A stretch of DNA of 15,562 nucleotides from JBOFDK01 sp051650305. GTDB lineage: Bacteria; Bacillota; Clostridia; Lachnospirales; Cellulosilyticaceae. The stretch is from contig JBOFIT010000120.1 in the NCBI GenBank assembly GCA_051650305.1, positions 1-15,562 of the forward strand. Direction: 5' to 3'. Below are positions 6,576 through 14,373 of the stretch, piece after piece. A program made the translations under genes and the position numbers. The notes under the pieces are model-generated. The model was given only the letters and a program-made list of their open reading frames with translations, was not told where the DNA came from and ran no database searches. Within the stretch, counting starts at the first letter, position 1, and every line of letters begins with the position of its first letter.

Positions 6576-7637
6576 ATGTTTGGCAAAAGAGAAGATGTAG
6601 AAATGATGAGAAAATTAGCAGAGGGAGAGTTAGATTCGCTTATTGAGAATCTAAAGAAAAGCAAAAAAGCCCTGCTACAAGTAGAAACTGTAGCGGAAAT
6701 AAAAGCTATTAAAGAAAGTATCTATCATCAAATAAGTGTGATGGAAGCGACTGAAGAGAAGGTTGCTTCTATCACAGAGCAAGTAGAACTAGAAAAGCAA
6801 TCACTTCAACACCATGTACAGTTACTAGGTACAATTACAAAGGGCGTTGAAAGTGATGCAACTTATCACCAAACGTTACAAAATCAGCTACAACAAGATC
6901 AGCAACATGCAGAGACACTTATGCATGAAGTAAAGGCACAAGTAGAAGCTTCAGTAAAGTTATCACAAACAAACAAGATAGGTATTGATGCACTTCTTAG
7001 ACATATGAAGGAGATGAACCAAAATGCTTCTTATATGAAAAAGCAAGTAAATACTTTTATTGAAACTGCAAAAAATGTATCTGCAAATATGAGTGGAATT
7101 GCGGCAATCGCAGAGCAGACAAACTTACTAGCCCTTAATGCATCTATTGAAGCAGCTAGAGCAGGTGAAGCAGGCAGAGGATTCGGCGTTGTTGCAGAAG
7201 AAATTAGAAAATTATCAGATGGAACAAAAGCAATCCTAGATGATATGAATCGTTTTATCACTATCTTTGAAAGCAACTCACTTAAAACCAGTGAAGAAGT
7301 AGAAGGAACGATTGGCGATATTATAAAAGTAGAAAAGCAGCTAGAAGAAATGGAAGAAAATCTTCAAAAGAATGAAGATATGACTCAGATTGTACAACAT
7401 CAAATCGAAGCAATTCAAGCCAGCATGTTAAAGTTTTTATCTAAAGGGGAAAGTATGACAAGTAAGGTGGGTGGCTTAGAAAACATAGGAGAAATCCGTA
7501 ACTTAACCAGTGACTACCAAACTAACCTACATAATATAGCAGTTATTATTGAAAACCTAAAAGAAGTAACGACTTCATTACAACAAAATAAAAGTAGCCT
7601 CAAGCGTCTAGAAACATTACAGCTTATGCATAACTAA
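6576..7637 (+). CDS. Soluble methyl-accepting chemotaxis-type signalling protein
   Basis: The 353-residue protein has no membrane segment and is nearly all coiled coil. The conserved signalling tip that contacts CheA and CheW is intact: it begins EQTNLLALNASIEAA at residue 180 and continues RAGEAGRGFGVVAEEIRKLS. The tip lies almost exactly mid-protein, with an N-terminal arm of about 180 residues and a C-terminal arm of about 155. This leaves room for little beyond the signalling hairpin, with no HAMP domain and at most a short N-terminal helical input segment. Methylation-site Glu/Gln pairs are plausible but not assignable by eye. A GAGGGGG ribosome binding site (6561-6567) precedes the ATG. 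It follows murG by 32 bases, and a hairpin follows its stop. No other chemotaxis gene is in the window, so its stimulus and partner array are unknown. Confidence 0.88.
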   Translation: MFGKREDVEMMRKLAEGELDSLIENLKKSKKALLQVETVAEIKAIKESIYHQISVMEATEEKVASITEQVELEKQSLQHHVQLLGTITKGVESDATYHQTLQNQLQQDQQHAETLMHEVKAQVEASVKLSQTNKIGIDALLRHMKEMNQNASYMKKQVNTFIETAKNVSANMSGIAAIAEQTNLLALNASIEAARAGEAGRGFGVVAEEIRKLSDGTKAILDDMNRFITIFESNSLKTSEEVEGTIGDIIKVEKQLEEMEENLQKNEDMTQIVQHQIEAIQASMLKFLSKGESMTSKVGGLENIGEIRNLTSDYQTNLHNIAVIIENLKEVTTSLQQNKSSLKRLETLQLMHN

Positions 7638-7640
7638 TCA

Positions 7641-7682
7641 CAAGAAAACTTACACAAGGGATATCCGGTGTAAGTTTTCTTG
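7641..7682. terminator. Hairpin terminator after the chemotaxis-type gene
   Basis: A perfect 15-base stem (7641-7655 and 7668-7682) encloses a 12-base loop that itself contains the palindrome GGATATCC. The right arm includes TTTTCTT but no long uninterrupted T tract follows, so termination may be partial. It separates the malic enzyme-murG cluster from pyrG. Confidence 0.75.
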
Positions 7683-7699
7683 CTTATAAGAAGTATAAA

Positions 7700-7726
7700 T
7701 TGGAAGAAATAGTAGCACATTATAAA
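7700..7726 (+). promoter_or_regulatory. Candidate pyrG promoter (short spacer)
   Basis: TTGGAA (7700-7705) and TATAAA (7721-7726) are separated by 15 bases, shorter than ideal. The start would fall near 7733, leaving a leader of only about 26 bases, which is too short for an attenuator. If this promoter is not used, pyrG depends on read-through past the preceding hairpin. Confidence 0.35.
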
Positions 7727-7758
7727 AATGATAATAAGAGAATGGCGAGGTGGAAAGC

Positions 7759-9357
7759 ATGGCTACAAAGTATATTTTTGTAACGGGTGGTGTTGTTTCA
7801 GGATTAGGTAAGGGGATTACGGCAGCGTGCCTAGGGAGATTGTTAAAAGCTAGAGGCAAGCGTGTGACATTACAAAAGTTCGATCCATATATTAATATTG
7901 ACCCGGGAACCATGAGCCCTTATCAACATGGCGAAGTATTCGTGACGGATGATGGCGCAGAAACGGACTTGGATCTTGGGCATTATGAACGTTTCATTGA
8001 TGAAAAACTCAATAAGTACAGCAATGTAACGACTGGTAAAGTTTACTGGTCAGTTCTTAATAAAGAACGAAAAGGGGATTATCTAGGTGCTACCGTGCAA
8101 GTAATACCCCACATTACCAATATGATTAAAGAATGTGTTTATAGAGTAGGTAAAGTTGGAAAAGAATCCGATATTGTTATTACAGAGATAGGCGGAACGG
8201 TAGGAGATATAGAAAGCTTACCTTTCTTAGAGGCCATTAGACAGGTAGCCACAGATGTTGGTAAAGAGAATGTACTTTATATTCATGTCACGCTCATTCC
8301 GTACTTAGGAAAGGCTGGAGAAATGAAATCCAAACCTACCCAGCATTCCGTAAAAGAACTATTATCCATAGGTATACAACCAGACTTAATCGTATGTCGT
8401 ACTGAGCATGAAATTCCAGAAGAGATGAAAGAAAAGATTGCGCTCTTCTGTAATGTAAATAAAAAATGCGTCATCCAAAATCTAGATGCATCGACCCTTT
8501 ATGAAGTACCGCTTATGCTAGAGAAAGAACACTTAGCAGACATTGTATGTGAGAAATTACATTTAGAGTGTCCACCGCCACAATTAGAAGAATGGAAAAG
8601 CATTGTAGAACGAGAGAAGAATCCTAAAAAGAAGGTCACTATTGGACTAGTAGGGAAATATGTTGAATTACATGATGCCTATATTTCTATTGTAGAATCG
8701 TTGCATCATGCGGGGATTCATCATGAAGCATCCATAGAGATTAAGTGGATCCATGCAGAAGAAGTCGATGAAAAGACAGCAGAAAGTTTACTAGGAGACG
8801 TAGATGGTATTCTCGTACCAGGGGGATTCGGTGACCGAGGAATTGAAGGTAAAATCCAAGCAATTCGCTATGCAAGAGAAAACAATATACCGTTTTTCGG
8901 TATTTGCTTGGGGATGCAGTGTGCAGTCATTGAATTTGCACGCCATAAGGCTGGGTTGCAAAATGCACATAGTTCAGAGTTGATGCCAGAGACGCCTCAC
9001 CCAGTCATCGATTTAATGCCTGATCAAAAAGGTATTGAGGATTTAGGAGGAACCATGCGTCTAGGTGCGTATCCTTGTAAATTAAAGGAAGGTACCAATG
9101 CTTATGAAGCCTATGGCAAACAAACGATAGAAGAAAGACATCGCCATCGCTATGAGTTTAATAATCAATATAGAGAACTATTGACTGAGAAGGGACTTGT
9201 AATCGCTGGGACTTCACCAGATGGAGAATTGGTAGAGATTGTAGAAATAAAAGACCATATATGGTTTGTGGGGGCACAGTTCCATCCAGAATTCTTATCA
9301 CGACCTAATAATCCACACCCTCTATTTAAAGAATTTATTAAGCATTGTATAAAATGA
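7759..9357 (+). CDS. pyrG: CTP synthase (glutamine-hydrolysing)
   Basis: PyrG aminates UTP to CTP using glutamine and ATP, the last step of pyrimidine nucleotide synthesis. From the ATG at 7759 it has 532 residues, against a usual length of about 535-545. The N-terminal synthetase domain has GGVVSGLGKG (10-19) and the DPYINIDPGTMSPYQHGEVFV block. The C-terminal class I glutamine amidotransferase domain has FGICLGMQ with Cys383 as nucleophile, and QFHPEF with His509 and Glu511 completing the triad. AGGTGG (7748-7753) is spaced for the ATG at 7759; an in-frame GTG at 7750 lies inside that site and would add only three residues. Strong hairpins lie on both sides, so it is probably a single-gene unit. 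Confidence 0.97.
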   Translation: MATKYIFVTGGVVSGLGKGITAACLGRLLKARGKRVTLQKFDPYINIDPGTMSPYQHGEVFVTDDGAETDLDLGHYERFIDEKLNKYSNVTTGKVYWSVLNKERKGDYLGATVQVIPHITNMIKECVYRVGKVGKESDIVITEIGGTVGDIESLPFLEAIRQVATDVGKENVLYIHVTLIPYLGKAGEMKSKPTQHSVKELLSIGIQPDLIVCRTEHEIPEEMKEKIALFCNVNKKCVIQNLDASTLYEVPLMLEKEHLADIVCEKLHLECPPPQLEEWKSIVEREKNPKKKVTIGLVGKYVELHDAYISIVESLHHAGIHHEASIEIKWIHAEEVDEKTAESLLGDVDGILVPGGFGDRGIEGKIQAIRYARENNIPFFGICLGMQCAVIEFARHKAGLQNAHSSELMPETPHPVIDLMPDQKGIEDLGGTMRLGAYPCKLKEGTNAYEAYGKQTIEERHRHRYEFNNQYRELLTEKGLVIAGTSPDGELVEIVEIKDHIWFVGAQFHPEFLSRPNNPHPLFKEFIKHCIK

Positions 9358-9358
9358 C

Positions 9359-9405
9359 AAAAAAGCCAATAATTATCGAAAAAAAGATGATTATTGGCTT
9401 TTTTT
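9359..9405 (+). terminator. Rho-independent terminator of pyrG
   Basis: A 19-base stem (9359-9377 and 9386-9404) with one internal G-T type mismatch encloses an 8-base A-rich loop. It carries the GCCAATAATTATC core and ends in seven T's (9399-9405). It begins directly after the pyrG TGA. The A-rich left arm could also terminate in the opposite direction, but no minus-strand gene is near. Confidence 0.93.
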
Positions 9406-9407
9406 GT

Positions 9408-9435
9408 TTGATTATAGGTTCAAATTGTTTATAAT
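9408..9435 (+). promoter_or_regulatory. Promoter of the GGDEF-EAL gene
   Basis: TTGATT (9408-9413) and a perfect TATAAT (9430-9435) are separated by 16 bases. They lie immediately after the pyrG terminator, so the gene has its own promoter. The leader is about 30 bases and contains AAGGGG and GAGGGGG runs before the ATG. It is too short for a cyclic-di-GMP riboswitch. Confidence 0.6.
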
Positions 9436-9470
9436 AAAAAAAAGAGTACATAAGGGGAAAGAGGGGGAAA

Positions 9471-12155
9471 ATGAAACTTTCAAAAAAAATCGGGTTATTA
9501 TTTATCTGTACAACAATTATAACCATCATATTGTATATCGTATCATCACAAATTATGGCAGATTATTTATACCAAGGGGAAAAGACAAGAATTACAGGTA
9601 TTACATCAGGGTGTATCGGGCGCTTAGAAGGTAAAATAAATAGAACGCTTGGAAAAGGTCATCAGTACAAGGATATGCTAAGAAGTATGATTGACATTAA
9701 GCGGGAGCATAGTATTGATATTTTCGAAGAGATGGAGATTATAGAGAAGTTTGAGAAGGATGAGTTCGATGCGAATTACATATTGGATTCGCAGTTAAAT
9801 ATTGTAGAGGAAGTCGTAACGAGGCCCATAGGGGATAAAGACCAAGAAATCATCGAGTATATAAAGGGATGTTTCCCTGTTACCAAGCCAGTGTCGGGTG
9901 TTGTGAGCACCACAGATGCAAGTTATATTTTAGTTATAACTGGTCTCGACCGTGCTGAAAATGCAGAGATGAAGTATTTTTTAGGTATCACCGAGATGGA
10001 TCAAGCATTTATGAAAGAAGTAGAAGGTGAGACTGAAAAAAAGGTTAAATTAGTACGAAAACTAGAGGAAGATAAATTAGAAGTCTCAAGAGTAAATCCG
10101 ACTACTAAGATATTTCTTCACTATACAGAGGATAATATACAATCCTATTATGAAGTCAAGCAATTGTGGGGGAAAACGCCTCTATACTTAGAGGTACAAG
10201 AACCACTTATTGTTCGTAATACCAATAGGACAAACATCATGATTTTTACAACATTATTAATTATCTTGTGTAGCGTTATTAATATACTAGTATGGATACT
10301 TATCAATAAAATCCTAGTAAAACCAGTATTTAAAATGAATCAACAAATCAAAAATATTAGCGATACGAGAGATTTTACGAGTCGACTAGAACCTCTAGAC
10401 ACACAAGATGAGATAGGGATTCTAACAAGAGATGTGAATCAGATGTTAGACGCACTAGAAGAAGTACAAGTTGAAAACAGGTTAAAGGATAAGAAGTATA
10501 GCACACTTTTACAAAGTATGAACAATGCTTTTGCTACATGTAAAATTATTTATAGTGTAAAAAGTCAAAAAGAAAAAATCATCTGTATCGAATGCAATGA
10601 AGCTATGGCGAAAATATATGGGCAAACAGTAGGGGCAATATGTGATCCAGCAGTGGAAGTAGGAGAAGATGATCCACGTATTATTGAAACGATTAAATCC
10701 GCGATAAGAAAAATAAAAGCAACAGGCGAGATTTATAGTATCGAACAAGCGCAGATTACCAAAGACTATTGGGGTCAATTAGCGATATACCTTACAGAAG
10801 AAGAAACTTTCTCAGTCATTATTACGGATATTACGAAGCTTAAAGAATACTCCAATAAGATGCAGTATATGGCAAACTATGATGGACTTACAGGGCTTCA
10901 GAATCGTTATAGTTTATATGAATATGGCAGACAGTTGATAGAGGGACATAAAGAGTTTGCTATCTATTTTATGGACTTAGATAATTTTAAGAAGATTAAT
11001 GATACCATTGGGCATACAGAAGGGGACAAAATACTTTGTGAAGTGGCTAATAAACTTAAGGAACTTATCGATCCACAGACCTTTATCAGTAGAGTGGGGG
11101 GCGATGAATTTATCATTATTCGCAGAGGTGAGTTAAATAATGGAGCAATCACTCAATTCGGCAATCGCATCATTGAAAAGATAAGTAGCCAGATAGAGGA
11201 GGTACAATGCCAGTTTCCACTTAGTGTAAGTATAGGGGTAAGTCTTTATCCTTATAATGGAAACAATATAGAAGAACTTTTGAAGTATGCGGACATTGCC
11301 ATGTACGAAGGTAAGAGAAAAGGTGGCAATATGCTGGAAATTTTCTCAGAGAAAATGCTAGAAAAGATAGATATGGAAGCGAAGCTAAAAGATGCATTAG
11401 AAAATGAAGAACTTGTGGCATACTATCAGCCTATTTATCATTTGCAGAAAGAGCAAATCATAGGGGCAGAGGCATTGGTACGTTGGATAAGAGATGGAGA
11501 GGTCATCCCACCATATAAGTTTATTGATATTGCAAAGCAAACAGGAGCTATCGTAGACATTGATTTCTTAGTATTAGAGCAAGCTTGTGCATTTTGTAAA
11601 GAGTGGCAATTGAGAGGAAACGAGACATTTATCGTATCTGTAAATATGTCATTTAAATCGTTGAGTCATCCAGAACTCTTTAAACGTATCGAAACAGCTT
11701 TAGGAAAAGCCGGTATGCAGGCAACTTCATTAAAGATAGAAATAACTGAAGATGAAATCATTGAAAAGCCTAAGCACATTATAGATATTCTAAATGGCCT
11801 AAGAGCATTGGGAATCCAGATATCCCTAGATGACTTTGGTGTAGGATATTCTTCATTTAATCATATTAAAATGCTTCCAATCGATACATTAAAAATAGAT
11901 AGAAGCTTGATTTTAAAACTAGAAGAAGATGAAAAAACAGTATCTATTATAGAGACACTTATTGAATTAGGACATAATCTCGGATTAGATATCGTCTGCG
12001 AGGGCGTTGAAGTTAAAGAACAACTTGATAAACTCAAGATGATACAATGCGATACCATTCAAGGCTACTATATAAGCCAACCAGTAGAAAATGAACTCTT
12101 TGAACGTTGTATGGAACATTATGGACATGTAGAAGTACTTAAAGAAGTAGAATAA
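9471..12155 (+). CDS. Membrane-bound GGDEF-EAL protein (cyclic-di-GMP synthesis and breakdown)
   Basis: The 894-residue protein has one transmembrane helix near residues 7-29 and an extracytoplasmic sensor region of about 220 residues that I do not recognise. A second helix at about 255-280 is followed by a HAMP-like linker to about 332. A region at 345-455 could be PAS-like. The GGDEF domain has an intact RVGGDEF at 541-547. The inhibitory RxxD site normally found just before it is absent (DPQT at 534-537). The EAL domain keeps all expected motifs: EAL at 667-669, VNMSFKSL, IEITEDE, DDFGVGYSS, LKIDRS, CEGVE and QGYYISQP. Both cyclase and phosphodiesterase sites therefore look usable, and which dominates cannot be told. 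It is likely monocistronic, with its own promoter and a terminator after it. It would couple an external signal to motility or surface behaviour. Confidence 0.95.
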   Translation: MKLSKKIGLLFICTTIITIILYIVSSQIMADYLYQGEKTRITGITSGCIGRLEGKINRTLGKGHQYKDMLRSMIDIKREHSIDIFEEMEIIEKFEKDEFDANYILDSQLNIVEEVVTRPIGDKDQEIIEYIKGCFPVTKPVSGVVSTTDASYILVITGLDRAENAEMKYFLGITEMDQAFMKEVEGETEKKVKLVRKLEEDKLEVSRVNPTTKIFLHYTEDNIQSYYEVKQLWGKTPLYLEVQEPLIVRNTNRTNIMIFTTLLIILCSVINILVWILINKILVKPVFKMNQQIKNISDTRDFTSRLEPLDTQDEIGILTRDVNQMLDALEEVQVENRLKDKKYSTLLQSMNNAFATCKIIYSVKSQKEKIICIECNEAMAKIYGQTVGAICDPAVEVGEDDPRIIETIKSAIRKIKATGEIYSIEQAQITKDYWGQLAIYLTEEETFSVIITDITKLKEYSNKMQYMANYDGLTGLQNRYSLYEYGRQLIEGHKEFAIYFMDLDNFKKINDTIGHTEGDKILCEVANKLKELIDPQTFISRVGGDEFIIIRRGELNNGAITQFGNRIIEKISSQIEEVQCQFPLSVSIGVSLYPYNGNNIEELLKYADIAMYEGKRKGGNMLEIFSEKMLEKIDMEAKLKDALENEELVAYYQPIYHLQKEQIIGAEALVRWIRDGEVIPPYKFIDIAKQTGAIVDIDFLVLEQACAFCKEWQLRGNETFIVSVNMSFKSLSHPELFKRIETALGKAGMQATSLKIEITEDEIIEKPKHIIDILNGLRALGIQISLDDFGVGYSSFNHIKMLPIDTLKIDRSLILKLEEDEKTVSIIETLIELGHNLGLDIVCEGVEVKEQLDKLKMIQCDTIQGYYISQPVENELFERCMEHYGHVEVLKEVE

Positions 12156-12173
12156 AAGAAGTTGACTAAAAGT

Positions 12174-12219
12174 GAAAACCCCTTAGTGAGCCATAAGTGA
12201 TGGCTACTAAGGGGTTTTC
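12174..12219. terminator. Bidirectional terminator between the GGDEF-EAL and ABC-F genes
   Basis: A 20-base-pair stem (12174-12194 and 12200-12219) has a single bulged G at 12188 and the 5-base loop AAGTG. The core is ACCCCTTAGT/ACTAAGGGGT, with GAAAA on one side and TTTTC on the other. It lies in the 70-base gap between two convergent genes and can serve both. Confidence 0.9.
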
Positions 12220-12225
12220 TAGTTG

Positions 12226-13782
12226 TTAAACGACTTTTGTTGTCCAGTCTTCTACATTCCAAACATCAGTGATAAAGCTTTCATAGAAGTAAGGTTCGTG
12301 GCATACGAGGATGACAGTCCCTTTAAATTCACGAAGTGCTTTTTCAAGTTCATCTTTGGCATCCACGTCTAAGTGGTTGGTAGGCTCATCAAGTACAAGT
12401 AAATTAAGTTCCTTAAGAAGGATCTTACATAGACGTACTTTTGCATTTTCTCCCCCTGAAAGAACTTTCATAGGGCTTGTGATGTGCTCTGTTGTAAGAC
12501 CACATTTAGCAAGAGCAGAGCGAGCCTCGTGGTTTGTAAGAGATGGATATTCATTCCAAAGCTCATCAAGTGCAACGGTGTTGTTGTCTCTAGAGTCTTC
12601 CTGAGCAAAATAACCATAGTCAACGTTCTCGCCGAATTCTACTTCACCTTGAATAGGAGGGATAACACCTAATAAAGTCTTTAAGAGAGTAGACTTACCA
12701 AGACCATTCACACCACAGATGGCAATCTTCTTACCACGCTCTACATTAAAACTTACAGGCTTTGTAAGTGGTTCATCATAACCAATCACAAGGTCACGTG
12801 CTTCAATAAGGAAACGGCTAGGTGCTTTAGAGAATCTAAAGTCAAAGATAGGCTTTACTTTCTCACGTGGTTTTTCGATCATTTCCATTTTATCAAGCTG
12901 CTTCATACGGCTCTTTGCCATACCTGTAGTAGCCACGCGCGCTTTGTTGCGGGCGATGAAGTCTTCAAGTTTATCGATTTCTTTTTGTTGACGTTCATAA
13001 GCTTTTTCTTGTTGGCGTTTCTTAAGCTCATAGAGACGTAGGAATTCATCATAGTTACCAACATAACGTGTAAGTTCGCAGTTTTCTACATGATAAATAA
13101 GGTTACATACATCATTTAAGAATGGGATGTCGTGAGAAACAAGCATGAAAGCATTCTCGTAATTTTGTAGGTAACGCTTTAACCACTCGATGTGGTTTAC
13201 ATCAAGGTAGTTTGTAGGCTCATCGAGGATAAGGATACTTGGATTTTGAAGAAGAAGTTTAGTAAGAAGGACTTTTGTACGCTGACCACCACTTAATTCA
13301 TCTACTTTCTTCTCAAGACCAATCTCACCAAGGCCAAGACCTTGTGCGACTTCTTCGATTTTAGAATCGATAATATAGAAACCACTGCTATCAAGGATAT
13401 TTTGGATTTCTGCTGCATCTTCCATTAATTTAGTAACTTCATCGTCACTTGCTTCACCCATTTTGTCATAGGCTTCTAACATTTCTTTTTCTAAAGCAAA
13501 AAGATTATCAAAAGCTAAACGAAGGTTGTCGCGGATGGTTGTTCCTGGTTGTAATGCAGAATGCTGGTCTAAGTAACCAACAGTTACACGGTTTGACCAT
13601 TCGACACTACCTTCATCAGGCATTAATTTTCCAGTAATAATATTTAAAAATGTAGATTTTCCTTCACCATTGGCACCAACTAAGGCTACGTGCTCGCCTT
13701 TAAGAAGTCTGAAAGATACATCTTCTAGAATACTTCTCGCGCCAAAACCGTGAGTGACATTTTTTACGTTCAATACACTCAT
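12226..13782 (-). CDS. ABC-F family ATPase, YfmM-like (ribosome-associated)
   Basis: ABC-F proteins have two ATPase domains and no membrane part. Characterised members bind the ribosome and influence translation or antibiotic resistance. This one has 518 residues. Domain 1 has Walker A GANGEGKST (36-44), signature LSGGQ (163-167), LILDEPTNYLD and SHD. A charged helical linker near residues 260-310 (ARNKARVATTGMAKSR, DKMEMIE) sits where ABC-F proteins contact the tRNA. Domain 2 has Walker A GVNGLGKST (357-365), signature LSGGE (441-445), LVLDEPTNHLD, and CHEPYF where SHD/SHE is usual. Length, the HGFG start and the WTTKV end match what I recall of Bacillus subtilis YfmM. AAGGAG (13790-13795) lies 7 bases from the ATG. 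It appears to be a housekeeping member; nothing nearby marks it as a resistance gene. Confidence 0.93.
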   Translation of the reverse strand: MSVLNVKNVTHGFGARSILEDVSFRLLKGEHVALVGANGEGKSTFLNIITGKLMPDEGSVEWSNRVTVGYLDQHSALQPGTTIRDNLRLAFDNLFALEKEMLEAYDKMGEASDDEVTKLMEDAAEIQNILDSSGFYIIDSKIEEVAQGLGLGEIGLEKKVDELSGGQRTKVLLTKLLLQNPSILILDEPTNYLDVNHIEWLKRYLQNYENAFMLVSHDIPFLNDVCNLIYHVENCELTRYVGNYDEFLRLYELKKRQQEKAYERQQKEIDKLEDFIARNKARVATTGMAKSRMKQLDKMEMIEKPREKVKPIFDFRFSKAPSRFLIEARDLVIGYDEPLTKPVSFNVERGKKIAICGVNGLGKSTLLKTLLGVIPPIQGEVEFGENVDYGYFAQEDSRDNNTVALDELWNEYPSLTNHEARSALAKCGLTTEHITSPMKVLSGGENAKVRLCKILLKELNLLVLDEPTNHLDVDAKDELEKALREFKGTVILVCHEPYFYESFITDVWNVEDWTTKVV

Positions 13783-13817
13783 AATTTGTCTCCTTTTGAC
13801 TCGTAATTTACTTCTCT

Positions 13818-13846
13818 ATGATAATAAAAAATGAGCAAAAAGTAAA
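13818..13846 (-). promoter_or_regulatory. Candidate promoter for the ABC-F gene
   Basis: On the minus strand, TTTACT (13841-13846) and TATCAT (13818-13823) are separated by 17 bases. The leader would be about 30 bases. No terminator is visible between this gene and the small membrane protein upstream on the same strand, so read-through could also contribute. Confidence 0.5.
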
Positions 13847-13881
13847 ATGAATATGTTGCCTAAATAGAGAAAACCTTATAA

Positions 13882-14235
13882 TTAAACGAGTGTATAAATA
13901 AAAAAGGCAAAATAAACAAAGTGCATCACTGTAATCATGCTATAAATTAAAAAAACAATAGTCACTGCAACATTGCAAATAGGTAAGTGTGCATCTTCTA
14001 ATTCATCGAGTTTAAGAAGAATATAAATCATAAGACATGCAGGGATAATAAGTTTCACGAGGATGCTTAAGAAAGCATTGGTAACGATAGGTGCCATCAA
14101 AAGATTAACCTCTTCAAAAAGTCCAGTTTTTAAAAGGCCAAAAGTAAATAAAATATCTAAAGCATTCAAAATATAAATTAAAACGAGTTTTTGCTTTAAG
14201 CAAGGAATAGTTGTGTTCTTTAGAAAACTAAGCAT
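13882..14235 (-). CDS. Small membrane protein resembling DUF5658
   Basis: The 117-residue protein has about three hydrophobic helices, near residues 16-35, 52-76 and 88-115. An N-terminal LNALDILFT segment and the following EEVNLLM resemble the N..D..T and E.NP/L.M pattern I associate with the uncharacterised DUF5658 family. The start at 14235 is chosen because GGAGGTG (14241-14247) lies 5 bases before it. An in-frame ATG at 14265 would add ten residues but has no ribosome binding site. It is transcribed away from fabT, and their starts are about 140 bases apart, so the fabT operator region might also influence it. No clear promoter or terminator was found for it. The function is unknown. Confidence 0.75.
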   Translation of the reverse strand: MLSFLKNTTIPCLKQKLVLIYILNALDILFTFGLLKTGLFEEVNLLMAPIVTNAFLSILVKLIIPACLMIYILLKLDELEDAHLPICNVAVTIVFLIYSMITVMHFVYFAFFIYTLV

Positions 14236-14240
14236 TCTTT

Positions 14241-14247
14241 CACCTCC
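14241..14247 (-). promoter_or_regulatory. Ribosome binding site that sets the start of the small membrane protein
   Basis: GGAGGTG on the minus strand is 5 bases from the ATG at 14235. It rules against the longer start at 14265. Confidence 0.8.
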
Positions 14248-14283
14248 GATAAGGAGTATTGCCATAATTTACAAAGCCAATGC

Positions 14284-14312
14284 TTGACAATAGATTTTTT
14301 ATTCTATATACT
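14284..14312 (+). promoter_or_regulatory. Promoter of the fabT-fabH operon
   Basis: A perfect -35 TTGACA (14284-14289) is followed after 17 bases by TATACT (14307-14312), 5 of 6 consensus bases. It is the best promoter in the window. The start would be near 14319, inside the repeat cluster described as the operator. Confidence 0.85.
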
Positions 14313-14349
14313 TTGGATATAAAATACTTTGATAGGCAAAGTATCCAAA
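14308..14349 (+). promoter_or_regulatory. Probable FabT operator: nested inverted repeats at the promoter
   Basis: An inner perfect palindrome, ATACTTTG (14324-14331) and CAAAGTAT (14337-14344), has a 5-base centre. An outer pair, TTTGGATA (14312-14319) and TATCCAAA (14342-14349), surrounds it. ATACTTTG also occurs as a direct repeat at 14308 and 14324, 16 bases apart. The centre TTTGATAGGCAAA matches 10 of 13 bases of the streptococcal FabT box as I recall it (TTTGATTATCAAA). A bound repressor would cover the end of the -10 element and the start site. Confidence 0.75.
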
Positions 14350-14360
14350 TATAAAAGAAT

Positions 14361-14365
14361 GGAGG
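14361..14365 (+). promoter_or_regulatory. Ribosome binding site that sets the fabT start (TTG)
   Basis: GGAGG lies 8 bases before a TTG at 14374. The frame could open at a TTG at 14329, but that lies inside the operator palindrome and has no binding site. Confidence 0.75.
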
Positions 14366-14373
14366 CGAGCTGT

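Noticed and set aside
7638..7758. A pyrG attenuator like the G-tract system of Bacillus subtilis
   Set aside because: The hairpin at 7641-7682 lies upstream of the only candidate promoter. The predicted leader is about 26 bases, with no initial GGG run and no terminator inside it.
9406..9470. A cyclic-di-GMP riboswitch before the GGDEF-EAL gene
   Set aside because: Only about 65 bases separate the pyrG terminator from the ATG, and most of that is promoter. There is no room for a riboswitch fold.
9404..9634. Plus-strand frame of 76 residues overlapping the start of the GGDEF-EAL gene
   Set aside because: It begins inside the pyrG terminator T tract, contains the promoter, and overlaps the well-supported GGDEF-EAL reading frame.
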